Shown: positions 9,425-19,267, counted from the first letter of the stretch. The stretch is DNA of 64,000 nucleotides from CAZMLC01 sp964567125 (GCA_964567125.1 CAZMLC010000002.1:27546-91545), one strand, 5' to 3'. Notes: generated by a model not told the origin, from the sequence alone. Translations and numbers: made by a program.

Positions 9425-10795
9425 TTATCCCTTGATCACGGTTTGGATGATGGCTGCCTTATTCTGGCATTCCGCATATTCATTCTCCGGCACGGAGTCG
9501 AACACGATGCCGGCTCCTGACTGCCAGAAGATTTCGCCATTTTGAATCCACAGGCTGCGGATCGTAATGCCGAGATCCAGGTTAACCGTATCCTTGTCAA
9601 AGCCGATCCAGCCGATGCAGCCCGCATAGGGGCCGCGTTTGCACGTTTCGGTTTCCGCGATGATCTCCATGGCGCGGACCTTCGGGGCGCCGCTGACCGT
9701 ACCTGCAGGGAAGGTCGCCTTGATGATATCGATGGCATCGTAGGACGGATCGAGCTGCGCCGTGACGCGCGAGGTCAGATGCATCACATGCGAAAAGCGC
9801 TCCACCTCCATCTGCCGTTCAACGTTGACGGTGCCGGGGCGTGCGAGCCGTCCCAGGTCATTCCGGCCCAGATCCACGAGCATCAGATGTTCCGCCCGTT
9901 CCTTCGGATCTTGCAGGAGATCGGCGGCCAGCAGCGAATCCTCTTCGTCGCTCTTGCCGCGTTTGCGCGTCCCGGCAATGGGCGAGAGCTGCAGCTGGTT
10001 CGCTTTGCAGCGCACCAGCAGTTCCGGTGACGAGCCCATCATGGTGATTTCGGGCAAGTCCATGTAGAACATGTACGGCGAAGGATTCACGCGGCGCAGC
10101 CGGCGATAGAGCGTAAAGGCATCGCCGCTGAAGGTCGATTGAAAGCGCGTGGAGAGCACCACTTGGATCGCCTCGCCCTGCTTGAGCTGTTCGCGGATCG
10201 CTTCGACCTGGCGGATAAATGTTTCGCGCACAGGGATGCAGGTGATCTCGCCCACACACGGCGCTTGCGCCGGTGTTGGGGCAGGGGCCACCTGAGTCGA
10301 TCCCTCCAGTTTCAGCTCTGCAAGACGGTTATACAGATGGTCGAACAGGAGCAGATGACCTGGTAGCACAAGACAGGCTGCGGCTTCATCCGCGGTGATC
10401 GCCTTGGAGAGTCGCTCGAGGCAAAGCCCTGCGATCCCATAGCTCAGATAACCGTAAAGCGCACGCGTGATGGGCGGCATTTTGACAAACGACGCATCGG
10501 GACGGACCTCGATGATTTTCAGAAGCTGACGCACGCCATCTAAAAAATTGGATCCGTTCAGCACGTTCAGTTCTGCAAGACGTGCATCCTTGATGGTCAG
10601 TTTAAGTTTGCCATTTTGACAGTGCGCCAGCAATCGGAAGTCCGAGGCGAGCACACTGTAACGTCCCCATTTGCCATCGACTTCGGCACTTTCCAGGAGA
10701 ATACCCTGAGGGTTTTTTAAAAAGAGGCTAATCGGGGTGTCGGTATCACCCTCTAAATAGCGACCTTTTTGCTGAAGTATGATTTGTGTTTTCAT
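9425..10795 (-). CDS. trpE: Anthranilate synthase component I
   Basis: TrpE converts chorismate to anthranilate with ammonia from TrpGD. The N-terminal domain has the LLESAE motif (about residue 33) that in this family forms the tryptophan feedback site, so allosteric inhibition is expected. The chorismate-binding domain shows SSPELLVRC, PIAGTRKRGKSDEED, LVDLGRNDLGR and TFPAGTVSGAPK. The ATG at 10795 (MKTQIILQQK) is preferred. The frame opens at 10825, but that start codon lies inside the operator and at the predicted transcription start, leaving no leader. It is the first gene of a six-gene operon. Confidence 0.95.
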   Translation of the reverse strand: MKTQIILQQKGRYLEGDTDTPISLFLKNPQGILLESAEVDGKWGRYSVLASDFRLLAHCQNGKLKLTIKDARLAELNVLNGSNFLDGVRQLLKIIEVRPDASFVKMPPITRALYGYLSYGIAGLCLERLSKAITADEAAACLVLPGHLLLFDHLYNRLAELKLEGSTQVAPAPTPAQAPCVGEITCIPVRETFIRQVEAIREQLKQGEAIQVVLSTRFQSTFSGDAFTLYRRLRRVNPSPYMFYMDLPEITMMGSSPELLVRCKANQLQLSPIAGTRKRGKSDEEDSLLAADLLQDPKERAEHLMLVDLGRNDLGRLARPGTVNVERQMEVERFSHVMHLTSRVTAQLDPSYDAIDIIKATFPAGTVSGAPKVRAMEIIAETETCKRGPYAGCIGWIGFDKDTVNLDLGITIRSLWIQNGEIFWQSGAGIVFDSVPENEYAECQNKAAIIQTVIKG

Positions 10796-10805
10796 AGGCT
10801 TTGTG

Positions 10806-10859
10806 GTTTCTATTTGTAGAAACATTGCAGACTATACACGTTTCTATTTGTAGAGTCAA
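10806..10859 (-). promoter_or_regulatory. trp operon promoter with two palindromic operators
   Basis: On the minus strand TTGACT (10854-10859), a 17-nt spacer and TATAGT (10831-10836) form a near-consensus sigma70 promoter. The palindrome GTTTCTA-TTTG-TAGAAAC lies at 10806-10823, right at the expected transcription start. A second copy (GTTTCTATTTGTAGAG, 10840-10855) fills the spacer between -35 and -10. The copies are 34 bp apart, about three helical turns. Such an arrangement implies repression by a dimeric regulator, probably in response to tryptophan. The regulator is not in the window. Confidence 0.8.
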
Positions 10860-10956
10860 TAGCGTTTTTTAAAAATTTACGATGTCCGATTGTGATCCGT
10901 CTTCGGAACAGCGATCAGACTGCGGGTAATACCGGACCCTTTCGTGGTTAGCGTGA

Positions 10957-13900
10957 TTATTTGCGCGCGAATTCGGGCAGCAATGCCGCGACAGGGCATG
11001 CGAACGTTACCGTGCCGGACCCCGCGTGATAGGTTTGCCGTCCGCGGCGCGGCGTACAGCGGGTCAGCGCGGTTTGGACGGACGCGTTGCTTTCTGAAAC
11101 CGGTAACGCGATCACCGCCGTGGTGTTGACGGGGATTTTCGCGGACAGGCGGAACCAGCTGTTGGTGATCTCCCAGCGGACCGCGATGGTGCCGTAAGGG
11201 GAGTGATGTTCGGCCTCGACCCAGTCGAGCCCCTGCACCGGATCCGGTGCAATGAGGAAATGCTTAAACCCGATGGCCTGCGCATCGGTGTGAAGTCCAA
11301 CAGCGGAGACGCTGTCAGCAAGGCGGATGCCCGCAAGATACTGGTAAAACCATGCGGAGATATCGCCCAGCATGATGTGATTGCGCGAAGAACCGTTTTT
11401 CCAATCTTCCCATAAGGTGGTTGCACCGCGTCCGAGGCTATAGCCGTATGAAGGCCGCTGGGTTTTCGTGGCCATTGCAAAGGCGAGGTCGGAGCGTCCG
11501 GCTTCGCTGAGCGCGCGGAAGGTGTATTTTGCACCGAGAATACCAAAGTCCAAACAGCCATTGTTGTCGATGACCTTCTGGATCAACTGATTTCCAGCGA
11601 GCGGCCGCGTTTCCGCTGTGACGAGTCCTTGATGAAGCACGCACGCTTGCGCGGTTTGGCTGCCGCTGGAATAGATGCCGTTTCCCGTGTAGAGTCGCTT
11701 CTGGACAGTCTGATGGATGCGCTGTGCACGCGCAAGCAGGTTGGTTTTATCAGCGGGTTTTCCGAGGATGTCGGCACATTGTGCCGCGATCATGAGATCT
11801 TGGAAATAGTAGCCGGTTGAGGTCACTGCAACCGGTGTTTTTGTTTTAGCGGGAACCCAATCCCCCAATCCATGGTCGACCAGTCCCTCTTTCTCATGGG
11901 CCTCGAGATACTGGAGATAACGCACCATGGCGGGGTAGACATCTGCAAGGATTTTGGCATCTCCCTGATAGACGTAGAGCGTCCAGGGAATGATAAAGAG
12001 CGCGCTGTCCCATGCAGGGCCATTGCCCCATTCATAACCCCAGCCGCTGGTGGGGACAATGCCGGGGAGGTTGCCGTCCGGCTGCTGCTCATCGATCAAA
12101 TCGTAAATCCACTTTTCATAGGCCGCCGTGTTTTGCACATTGTATTGCGCCAGCTCCGCCGCGAGATGGGCATCCGCGGTCCAGCCGTTTTTCTCGCGAT
12201 GAGGACAGTCGGTGGGGTACCCATTGACATAATTGCCGCGATAGGAGCGCCGCGTGGCGTCCTGGATCGCGTTGATGAGCGGATGGCTGCAGACAAAACG
12301 GCCGGTTTCAGAAAAGTCCGTGCGCACGACGCAGGCGACGATATCGTCTTGCTCCGGTGCCGCGTCGAGACCTTCGATTTCCACATACTGAAAACCATGG
12401 TAAACGAAACGCGGTTCATAGGTCTCACCGGGTTTCCCGCTGCAGATGTAGCGATCAGTCTGGAATCCGCCGTTGGGCTGGATGTCGAAGGATGCGGAGT
12501 AGCGGAAATGTTCACGGATCGGATTCTGGTCGAGGCGTCCATCAGGCGTCAGACGTTCGCCATAACGGACTGTCAGACGCTGCCCTTTTTTAGGCTGGTG
12601 CAGCGTGAGCCGCGTCCAGCCTGCGATGTTTTGGCCAAAGTCAACCAGCCATGTGCGCGGCGCTGTTGCACGCAGGGCTTGCGGGCGGATCCGCTCCGTG
12701 ATGCGGGTCGGCGGCAGGGCCTCTGCTACGAGCTTTCCCGCAGGCGGTTCAACGCGGACTGCGGCGTAGTCTGTGCGCGGCGTATGCGCGTCAGTCGGCT
12801 GAATGATTTCCCCTTCGCGGATGCAGTCAAAGCGGACCGGATGATCAACTTGGCGCCACGATTCGTCCGTCACAATCGTTTCCGTTGTCTGGTCGGTATA
12901 GGTGATTTCAAGTTGCGCAATCAATTTCGGCGCGGAACGCCACGGCGCATTGTCGAAATTCCAGACCGCGACGCTGCGGACATCGTACCAGCCGTGGCCG
13001 AGCAGGACGCGCAGGGTGTTGGTGCCGGGGACCACTTGCTGTTCAACCGGGTAGGTCGAGTAGAGGACGCGCTTGTCATAGCGCGTGGGAATCGGATCCA
13101 GCACTTTAGTGCCGATGCGCACCTGGTTGAGAAACGCCTCGTAAAAGCCGAGGCCGGAAATGTGCAAGAAGGCGTGATGAACGGGCTTGGCGAGGGTGAA
13201 CGTTTTTTCAAAGGCCGGCGCTTGCGTTTCGCGGCGACGCTCGATTTTGCCCCAGGGTTCCGCGTCGAGCGCGGCAACGACAGGGGCGGTGGACCACGTC
13301 GTGGTGTCGTGCAGATTCGTTTTCCAATCCGCGGCTACGCGTTTGGCGGCCGACCAGGAGTGATCCGTCACGATGCGCGTGCCGTCCGGCAGCTGCAGGG
13401 ATGCGAGGATGCCGAGATGGCCCGGTGTTTTTCGCACGACCTGGATAGCAATGACATTGGTGCCGGGGATGAGGCAGTGTGCAATATTGACAAAGCGCAT
13501 CCAGCGGGGACAGTTGATGTGCCCCCACGTTTTCATCGCTTCCTGGCCATTCACCCAGATGGTGTACATTTCATCGCCTGTGACGGCGAGGCAGGCGGGC
13601 TCTGAAGGCGCATATGCTGGAAGCACAATGCTCGTGCGCAGATAGATCCGCGCTTTTGAGGCGGCATCGCGCACGCCCAGCCATGCGGCCGCTCCGCAGT
13701 CAAATTCCGGCTGCGTTGCCGGATGGGCGCCGATCCAATGGGCCTTCCATGCGTTTTTTTCAAGGAGAGCCGTTGTAAACGTTGCGAAGTCGCTCCATGG
13801 TGCAGCGCTCGCTCCTGTTGTCCAGGCGCGTACCCGCCAGCGATAAACCGTTGAGGAGGTGAGCGGAATACCCGCATAGGCCACCGTGATACTTTGCGCG

Positions 13901-14166
13901 GATTCAATTCTTCCGCTGTTCCAGGCGCAGTTCGTCCCTGTATAGACTTCGATCTGGTACGCCGTCTGTGCGATCGCCGTTGCCTGTGCATCAAGCGGCT
14001 GTAAATGCCAGCTGAATCGCGGCGCGGGTGTGTCAAGCGCAACCGGATTGGTCAGGTATTCCGTAGTTAATGCCTGGGGCTTGCAGCCAGCGGGTGCGTG
14101 TAGTGTTGGCGCGAGGGTACATCCTGTGAGCATCGTGAATAGTCCTAAATAGAGTCCTGCATTCAT
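10957..14166 (-). CDS. GH78 alpha-L-rhamnosidase, lipoprotein
   Basis: A 1069-residue exported glycosidase that removes terminal alpha-L-rhamnose from plant or microbial polysaccharides. The N-terminus is a lipoprotein signal (GLFTMLTGC, lipobox Cys near residue 16), so it is probably anchored in an outer or cytoplasmic membrane. Beta-sandwich domains follow: a fibronectin-like N-domain and the Bac_rhamnosid_N region with its GHGWYDV-type turn. The (alpha/alpha)6 catalytic barrel has YPTDCPHREKNGWTADAH, which holds the family's catalytic acid region, and then the TTLWEDW.NGSS.NH signature. It is monocistronic, with its own promoter, divergent from the beta-strand repeat gene. Length fits the family. 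Confidence 0.93.
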   Translation of the reverse strand: MNAGLYLGLFTMLTGCTLAPTLHAPAGCKPQALTTEYLTNPVALDTPAPRFSWHLQPLDAQATAIAQTAYQIEVYTGTNCAWNSGRIESAQSITVAYAGIPLTSSTVYRWRVRAWTTGASAAPWSDFATFTTALLEKNAWKAHWIGAHPATQPEFDCGAAAWLGVRDAASKARIYLRTSIVLPAYAPSEPACLAVTGDEMYTIWVNGQEAMKTWGHINCPRWMRFVNIAHCLIPGTNVIAIQVVRKTPGHLGILASLQLPDGTRIVTDHSWSAAKRVAADWKTNLHDTTTWSTAPVVAALDAEPWGKIERRRETQAPAFEKTFTLAKPVHHAFLHISGLGFYEAFLNQVRIGTKVLDPIPTRYDKRVLYSTYPVEQQVVPGTNTLRVLLGHGWYDVRSVAVWNFDNAPWRSAPKLIAQLEITYTDQTTETIVTDESWRQVDHPVRFDCIREGEIIQPTDAHTPRTDYAAVRVEPPAGKLVAEALPPTRITERIRPQALRATAPRTWLVDFGQNIAGWTRLTLHQPKKGQRLTVRYGERLTPDGRLDQNPIREHFRYSASFDIQPNGGFQTDRYICSGKPGETYEPRFVYHGFQYVEIEGLDAAPEQDDIVACVVRTDFSETGRFVCSHPLINAIQDATRRSYRGNYVNGYPTDCPHREKNGWTADAHLAAELAQYNVQNTAAYEKWIYDLIDEQQPDGNLPGIVPTSGWGYEWGNGPAWDSALFIIPWTLYVYQGDAKILADVYPAMVRYLQYLEAHEKEGLVDHGLGDWVPAKTKTPVAVTSTGYYFQDLMIAAQCADILGKPADKTNLLARAQRIHQTVQKRLYTGNGIYSSGSQTAQACVLHQGLVTAETRPLAGNQLIQKVIDNNGCLDFGILGAKYTFRALSEAGRSDLAFAMATKTQRPSYGYSLGRGATTLWEDWKNGSSRNHIMLGDISAWFYQYLAGIRLADSVSAVGLHTDAQAIGFKHFLIAPDPVQGLDWVEAEHHSPYGTIAVRWEITNSWFRLSAKIPVNTTAVIALPVSESNASVQTALTRCTPRRGRQTYHAGSGTVTFACPVAALLPEFARK

Positions 14167-14201
14167 GGGCGATAACCTTCAGCATGATTGATGTTTACAG
14201 T

Positions 14202-14230
14202 AGTGTAGGGTGGAAGGACGGACGCGTCAA
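14202..14230 (-). promoter_or_regulatory. Promoter of the rhamnosidase gene
   Basis: Minus-strand TTGACG (14225-14230), 17-nt spacer, TACACT (14202-14207), about 36 bp upstream of the rhamnosidase start. Confidence 0.7.
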
Positions 14231-14269
14231 ACACCATTTATGGGACCGTTCATCGTGAAATGCAGATAC

Positions 14270-14312
14270 GGTGTAAAAAGGCTGGATTAATTTTTCAAAA
14301 AGGTGTAAAAAG
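14270..14312 (+). promoter_or_regulatory. Paired GGTGTAAAAAG direct repeats
   Basis: GGTGTAAAAAG occurs exactly at 14270-14280 and again at 14302-14312, 32 bp (three helical turns) apart, in the intergenic region just upstream of the large beta-strand repeat gene. This looks like a tandem activator or repressor site. No regulator is known. Confidence 0.5.
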
Positions 14313-14341
14313 TTCATATACATTGTTTACAAGGAGTGGTT

Positions 14342-17300
14342 ATGCATACAACAAAGTTTTGGTTTGCATCAGTGGTGTCTATATGTATGTGTTCGTTTGT
14401 GCAGGCCCAATGGGTCGGAGGCTCCGATGTGGTGGTTGATCCCGGTGTTTCAACAACGATTTCAACTGTACAGCCAACGATAAAAACGTTGAAAGTCAAC
14501 GGTGCCTTGACATTTGCTTCGGGGGGTGCTGTGACAGTCACAAACTGGATCTGGGTCGGTGACGGGACAAATGGTTCGATGACCATCCAGAATGGTGCCA
14601 CGGTGACCAAGTCTGGAACAAATGGCGTCTATATCGGGTATCAAGGTGGGAATGGTGTGCTTACCGTGGAGTCGGGGGGTAAGCTGGATATTCCCAGCCA
14701 TACGCTATATATTTCCGGGAATAAGGATGCGGATAGTCGCATCACCACGACGCGGGGCGCGATGCAGGTGTCGGGCACGGTCATTGCCAACATGCTGGAA
14801 CTAACGCCCTTTTATCCGCAATATACGTCGCAGGTGGATTACGTCGAGGCCGGGCAGGTCTTTCTGGAGCCAGGTGGGGAAGTGGCTCTCAATGCGATCA
14901 ATAAAAATGACCGCGCGATCTCGCGTATCTATTTCAATGGGGGAAAGCTGCGTTTCCGTTCGAGTGCAAGCAGTGTGGCATCGGTCAACAACGGCGGTAT
15001 TCTCTACCTGCACTGTGCGACAAACGCGTATGCTGTATTGGATACTGCGGGTAATTCGGTAACATGGTTGGAGGCAGGCGCCAATTCACGCTGTGTGCTG
15101 GATGGATCGGGAGGTGTCCGCAAAGTGGGCGCGGGGCGTCTCAATTTCATCTTAGCCGATACGAACAATGTGTTTACGGGGCCTGTTGTTGTGGAGGAGG
15201 GACTCTTGGATCTTGGGCGTCCCTTGTACGAGGGGCAAGGCGTGACCGTCTATTCTAATGCGACCTTTGTCTGTAATTCGACCAATGATTTCTCAAAGGT
15301 TACCGTTTTCGGAGGCGGTAAAACCGTTTTGGCTGTTGATCTCACGTTGACCAATGGTCTCGATATGACAACATTAGACAGCAGTGTCTACTATCGCGAT
15401 CGTTTGGCCGGCCCGCCCCGTTCCCGGACAGCTTCGATCAGCGGTGCCATCACCACGGATGTCGGCATCGGAACGCCGGATGCGCCGTTTCATTTAATGA
15501 GCAATGAAGGAACGCTGAATCTGACGCAGACGGGACTCGAAACCCTTGCGTTGACAATCGATGCCGGGACCGGCACGATTCAGATGAACAACGACTATCG
15601 CGTGCATCCAAGCAATCCGCTTGTCTTTAATGAGGGAAGCTCGTCGCTCACGTTTAAGTTGCCGGTGAAAAGCCTCTGTTTAACAGGGCCGATGGGACAT
15701 GCGGTCACATCGACTATTCCAGCGGGCGTTATTGTTCAGCCGTACAATCTGTTTGCCGGTGATGCGGGCGATGCGGTCTTAAGAGTCGAGGGACGCATGG
15801 CGATCGACAACGGACTCTTTGTGGCAAACGGGTATACGAATGATACAACTGAAACGTACTATCCTTCAGCCGAAATCACGGTGACCAATGCGACTGTAAC
15901 GGCCAACATGACGCAGTTTACCCGCGAATGGCCTACCACCAATGCGGCGTTGAAAAATGTCGTCTCCGGCATCATCAATCTGCATACCAACGGCATTCTT
16001 GAGACGGCGCAGTTGCAGAAATACAATGCGGCGCAAAGTACGGTTTTCTTTGATGGCGGCCTTGTCCGCGCACGGTGGAACCAAGACTATTTTCTTGAGG
16101 CCAGCAATTCGAATGCGACGCTGCGGCTTTTCGCTCCTACCGGGCGCTATATTACGTTCGATTCGCAAGGCTATACGATTGCGTTTCGGGCCCCTTCTAG
16201 CAATGCGCGCACCATTGCGACAGGCGCAGGTGGTTTCAAAAAAATCGGTTTCGGCGTTTTACGTTATATCCTTTCCGAATCCTCCTATACCGGCGATACG
16301 GTTGTCGAGGACGGCACATTGATGCTCGGGGCCAATAACCAGCTTCCAGACGGCAACGGATACGGCAATGTCGTTCTGAGTTCAACCAACGCCTCGCTCA
16401 ATCTCAATGGTTTTAACGAGCAGGTCAACGGCCTTTCGGGCAGCGGGGTTATCAGCAATGGCAGTAGCCGCATCAGCACGCTCGGTGTATTAGCGGATGG
16501 ATCAAGTGCCACATGGACCCGCTCGCTGATCGGCGGTGGACCGGTCGTAATCAATAAGGTGGGCGCAGGAACGCTGACGCTCAGCGGGCGCGACGTGCTT
16601 TCGAATAACCTTGTTGTTTCAGAAGGCCGCGTTGTTGCCGAGCGCGCGACCGGATATACGCATTACCGGTTTAAGGTGGACAATATCCGTTCTGCATCCG
16701 CCAATTCGATGCAGCTCTCGGAAATCCAGCTGTTGGGCCCGGCGACAAACAGCATTACCCTTGCGCGCAGCGCACTGTATTACGATTTGACCGGTGGATA
16801 TGGTACGACGCCCGCCTCCAATGCGTTTCCATCCGGCGAAGCACCTGAAAAAGCGGTGGATGGCGTCAAACCGGCCAGCGGCTCCAACACGAACAACAAG
16901 TGGTTGGACTTCCGCGCGAATTTGGGTCGGAGTGCTGCGGACCGGGAGCGCGTGTGGGTGACACTCAAGTATCCGGCCATGCAACCGATTGTTGGCTATA
17001 ACTGGGGAACTGCGAACGATGGGTCCGACCGCGATCCGACCGCGTGGCGCTTGCAGGGGAGCTGGGACAATGTGACGTTTTATAATTTAGACGTGCGAAC
17101 CAATCAGAACGTTACATCACTACGCAACGAATGGTTCACGAATACGTTTATCGCTGTCGATTCCCGCAATACGTCAGAGGGCCAATTGATCAGCGGAAAC
17201 CCGTTGATTACGCTCCAGAGTAACGGCACGTTTGTCGTTAACCAGACCGCTGTCGCGCTCGGCGGAGTCATGGGGCTTGGTACTGTCGAAATCAATCAGG

Positions 17301-18358
17301 CCCAGTTAACTGTTACAACGACTAATCGCTCGGTATTTGCAGGCGCGTTGTCTGGGTCAGGAACGTTGACGGTCCAGGGGAAGGGCGTGCAGAGCATTGC
17401 ACAGGCCAGAGACTTCAGTGGCGATCTGATCGTCAAGGAAGGTGTTTTGGAAGTAAATGCGGAGTCGCCTTATACGTGGTTCCGGTTTACGATGAAGGAA
17501 ACTTATCAGCCAACCAACGTGACGCAGCTGAGTGAATTCGCGCTCTACAGTGCGGATGGAATCCGGCGCAATATGAACCTTGCGGATCGCGGCACGAATG
17601 TCGCGGGATTGCAGCCGGGAGAGTTCGCCTGTCCAGTCGCCTACCAGGTTGGCGGTGCCGACGGTGCAGAATCAGTCAGCAAAATTTTCGATGCGAACAG
17701 CGGGACGAAGTGGTGTCTGGTCAACACGTCCCTTTCGCTGACCAACCCCGCGTCGTGGCGCACGGTTGTGATGCGGTTGCCCACCAATACGCCGGAAATC
17801 GTCAGCTACAACATCTGCACAGCCAACGATCAGGAGATCCGCGATCCGACAACGTGGTCGGTGGAGTCCAGCCGCGATGGCATGACGTGGCAGATGGCCG
17901 ATGAGCGAAATCAGTATGTGCAATCCATGTTGCCGCGGTATACGTGGTATAACAATGGACAGCCGTTGTCCTTCAGTGCGCCTTGTGCACCCACGAACGG
18001 CGTTACCGCGGCAACGGTTCTCGGTTCCAATGTCGTGGTCAATGTCCAGTCCGGTGCAACGCTGCGCGTGGTCGGGAATATCCCGATCCAGCAGCTGCGC
18101 GTGGATGGCCTGAATGCCGGCACGATCACGAAGTTTGTGCCTGCGCCCAACGGCGTGCTCTATCTGGATAATGCCGTGATTTCCGGGAAGACGGTCACCA
18201 TTCCCTTGCGCATTCTTGCGCTCGTCGATGCGGAGCAGCTGAAGACCTGGACGATCTATCTGAATGGTCAGCAGCTGCTCGGCGTGAATCTGATTTACGA
18301 CCCGCTTGCGCAAACCTTATCGACGACCGGCACGGGTACGTTCCTGCTGTTACGTTAA
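14342..18358 (+). CDS. Giant autotransporter-associated beta-strand repeat protein with two discoidin-like domains
   Basis: A 1338-residue secreted protein. The ATG at 14342 follows AAGGAG with a suitable spacing; the signal peptide ends near FVQAQW. Most of the chain is PATR-type beta-helix: repeated GAGT(L/I)..(G/S), VVEEG(L/T)L and LSGSGTL turns. Two related inserted domains, about residues 770-940 and 1040-1215, resemble F5/8 type C (discoidin) sugar-binding modules. They share YRF..., QLSE(I/F), a KAVDG or KIFDANSGTKW loop, and (Y)N(W/I)(G/C)TAND...RDPT(A/T)W. The chain ends without an obvious outer-membrane barrel or anchor. Likely an extracellular carbohydrate-binding or adhesive protein. 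It is a paralogue in style of the gene at 1995-4489, but intact. Confidence 0.85.
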   Translation: MHTTKFWFASVVSICMCSFVQAQWVGGSDVVVDPGVSTTISTVQPTIKTLKVNGALTFASGGAVTVTNWIWVGDGTNGSMTIQNGATVTKSGTNGVYIGYQGGNGVLTVESGGKLDIPSHTLYISGNKDADSRITTTRGAMQVSGTVIANMLELTPFYPQYTSQVDYVEAGQVFLEPGGEVALNAINKNDRAISRIYFNGGKLRFRSSASSVASVNNGGILYLHCATNAYAVLDTAGNSVTWLEAGANSRCVLDGSGGVRKVGAGRLNFILADTNNVFTGPVVVEEGLLDLGRPLYEGQGVTVYSNATFVCNSTNDFSKVTVFGGGKTVLAVDLTLTNGLDMTTLDSSVYYRDRLAGPPRSRTASISGAITTDVGIGTPDAPFHLMSNEGTLNLTQTGLETLALTIDAGTGTIQMNNDYRVHPSNPLVFNEGSSSLTFKLPVKSLCLTGPMGHAVTSTIPAGVIVQPYNLFAGDAGDAVLRVEGRMAIDNGLFVANGYTNDTTETYYPSAEITVTNATVTANMTQFTREWPTTNAALKNVVSGIINLHTNGILETAQLQKYNAAQSTVFFDGGLVRARWNQDYFLEASNSNATLRLFAPTGRYITFDSQGYTIAFRAPSSNARTIATGAGGFKKIGFGVLRYILSESSYTGDTVVEDGTLMLGANNQLPDGNGYGNVVLSSTNASLNLNGFNEQVNGLSGSGVISNGSSRISTLGVLADGSSATWTRSLIGGGPVVINKVGAGTLTLSGRDVLSNNLVVSEGRVVAERATGYTHYRFKVDNIRSASANSMQLSEIQLLGPATNSITLARSALYYDLTGGYGTTPASNAFPSGEAPEKAVDGVKPASGSNTNNKWLDFRANLGRSAADRERVWVTLKYPAMQPIVGYNWGTANDGSDRDPTAWRLQGSWDNVTFYNLDVRTNQNVTSLRNEWFTNTFIAVDSRNTSEGQLISGNPLITLQSNGTFVVNQTAVALGGVMGLGTVEINQAQLTVTTTNRSVFAGALSGSGTLTVQGKGVQSIAQARDFSGDLIVKEGVLEVNAESPYTWFRFTMKETYQPTNVTQLSEFALYSADGIRRNMNLADRGTNVAGLQPGEFACPVAYQVGGADGAESVSKIFDANSGTKWCLVNTSLSLTNPASWRTVVMRLPTNTPEIVSYNICTANDQEIRDPTTWSVESSRDGMTWQMADERNQYVQSMLPRYTWYNNGQPLSFSAPCAPTNGVTAATVLGSNVVVNVQSGATLRVVGNIPIQQLRVDGLNAGTITKFVPAPNGVLYLDNAVISGKTVTIPLRILALVDAEQLKTWTIYLNGQQLLGVNLIYDPLAQTLSTTGTGTFLLLR

Positions 18359-18392
18359 TCCTAAACGGATTTTGCAGACATTCTGTATGCCG

Positions 18393-18436
18393 ACAGGCCC
18401 TTTTTCGCACAGCGAAAAGGCCTGTTTGGCTTTTGC
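18393..18436 (+). terminator. Rho-independent terminator
   Basis: ACAGGCCCTTTTTCG pairs with CGAAAAGGCCTGT around a short CACAG loop, followed by a T-rich TTTGGCTTTT. It ends the transcript of the large beta-strand repeat gene. Confidence 0.88.
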
Positions 18437-18439
18437 CGA

Positions 18440-18468
18440 TTGACTTCACCTCCTACGCATTCTATACT
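18440..18468 (+). promoter_or_regulatory. Promoter of the thuA-trpS-scpAB operon
   Basis: TTGACT (18440-18445), 17-nt spacer, TATACT (18463-18468), close to consensus and 55 bp before the thuA-like start. Confidence 0.8.
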
Positions 18469-18523
18469 TTTATGCGTCAAAGAGCATTCAATCGAATGCT
18501 AAACACCTGTGGAGAATAAAGGC

Positions 18524-19267
18524 ATGAAGTATCTCTGTTTGCTGGTTGCAATCGCTGGTTTTTTAGGGAATTGTTGGGCCGATGAAATGAAGACCGTGGT
18601 GGTCTGGTCTGAGGGAACCGCACCATCTTCGGTGTATCCGGAAGACATCAACGGCGCGATTGCGCGTGGATTGATCGAGTCCGGTCTGACGAATGCGTGG
18701 TACGTCGTTCGTGCGAGCTTACAGGATCCCGATCAAGGGCTGCCCGATTCCTTGCTGGAGCGCACGGATGTTTTGATCTGGTGGGGACACAAGAAGCATG
18801 GCGAGGTCAGCGATGCGCTGGTCGCAAAGATTGAAAAGCGCGTCAAGGAGCAGGGCATGGGCTTCATTGCCTCGCACTCCGCGCATTTCGCGAAACCCAA
18901 TAAAAAAATCATGGGAACCCCGTGTAGCTTTTCAGCATACAAGTGCGACAACAAAGAGAATGTCGTTACCGTTGCCCTGCCGGATCATCCGATCTGCAAG
19001 GGTGTTGCCGCGTCCTTTACAGTCGCTAACGATGAGCGCTATTCCGATCCCTATCTCGTGCCGCCCACCACGGAGGTGCCGCTCATGGGTATCCAGGTGC
19101 ACAAGGACGGCACGCGGGAGCCTGCGAAGATGGGCTATTGCTGGACTGTCGGCAAGGGACGCTATTTCTATCTGCAGATCGGACATGAGACGAATCCGAT
19201 CTATTTCAATCCTGAAGTCCGCAAGATCATGGCGAATGCGGTGCTTTGGGCAGCGCCGAAAAAATAA
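18524..19267 (+). CDS. ThuA-domain (trehalose-utilisation-like) exported protein
   Basis: A 247-residue protein with a cleavable signal peptide (MKYLCLLVAIAGFLGNCWA) and a ThuA-like fold, a class I glutamine-amidotransferase-like superfamily without the usual nucleophile. Visible features are VVVWSEGTAPSSVYPEDIN, a DVLIWWGHKKHGEV strand-loop, GMGFIASHSAHF, and a closing GKGRYFYLQIGHETNPIY. ThuA proteins are linked to sugar (trehalose, keto-sugar) metabolism, but the reaction is not established. The ATG at 18524 is chosen over a GTG 15 nt upstream because GGAG is well placed for it. It leads a likely operon with trpS 38 bp downstream. Confidence 0.85.
   Translation: MKYLCLLVAIAGFLGNCWADEMKTVVVWSEGTAPSSVYPEDINGAIARGLIESGLTNAWYVVRASLQDPDQGLPDSLLERTDVLIWWGHKKHGEVSDALVAKIEKRVKEQGMGFIASHSAHFAKPNKKIMGTPCSFSAYKCDNKENVVTVALPDHPICKGVAASFTVANDERYSDPYLVPPTTEVPLMGIQVHKDGTREPAKMGYCWTVGKGRYFYLQIGHETNPIYFNPEVRKIMANAVLWAAPKK

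Noticed and set aside
10796..10830. trp leader peptide or attenuator before trpE
   Set aside because: The predicted transcription start lies at about 10824, leaving only ~30 nt before trpE; no room for a leader peptide and terminator.
11872..13605. 577-codon open frame opposite the rhamnosidase gene
   Set aside because: Antisense shadow of a well-supported GH78 gene; the translation has no recognisable domain.
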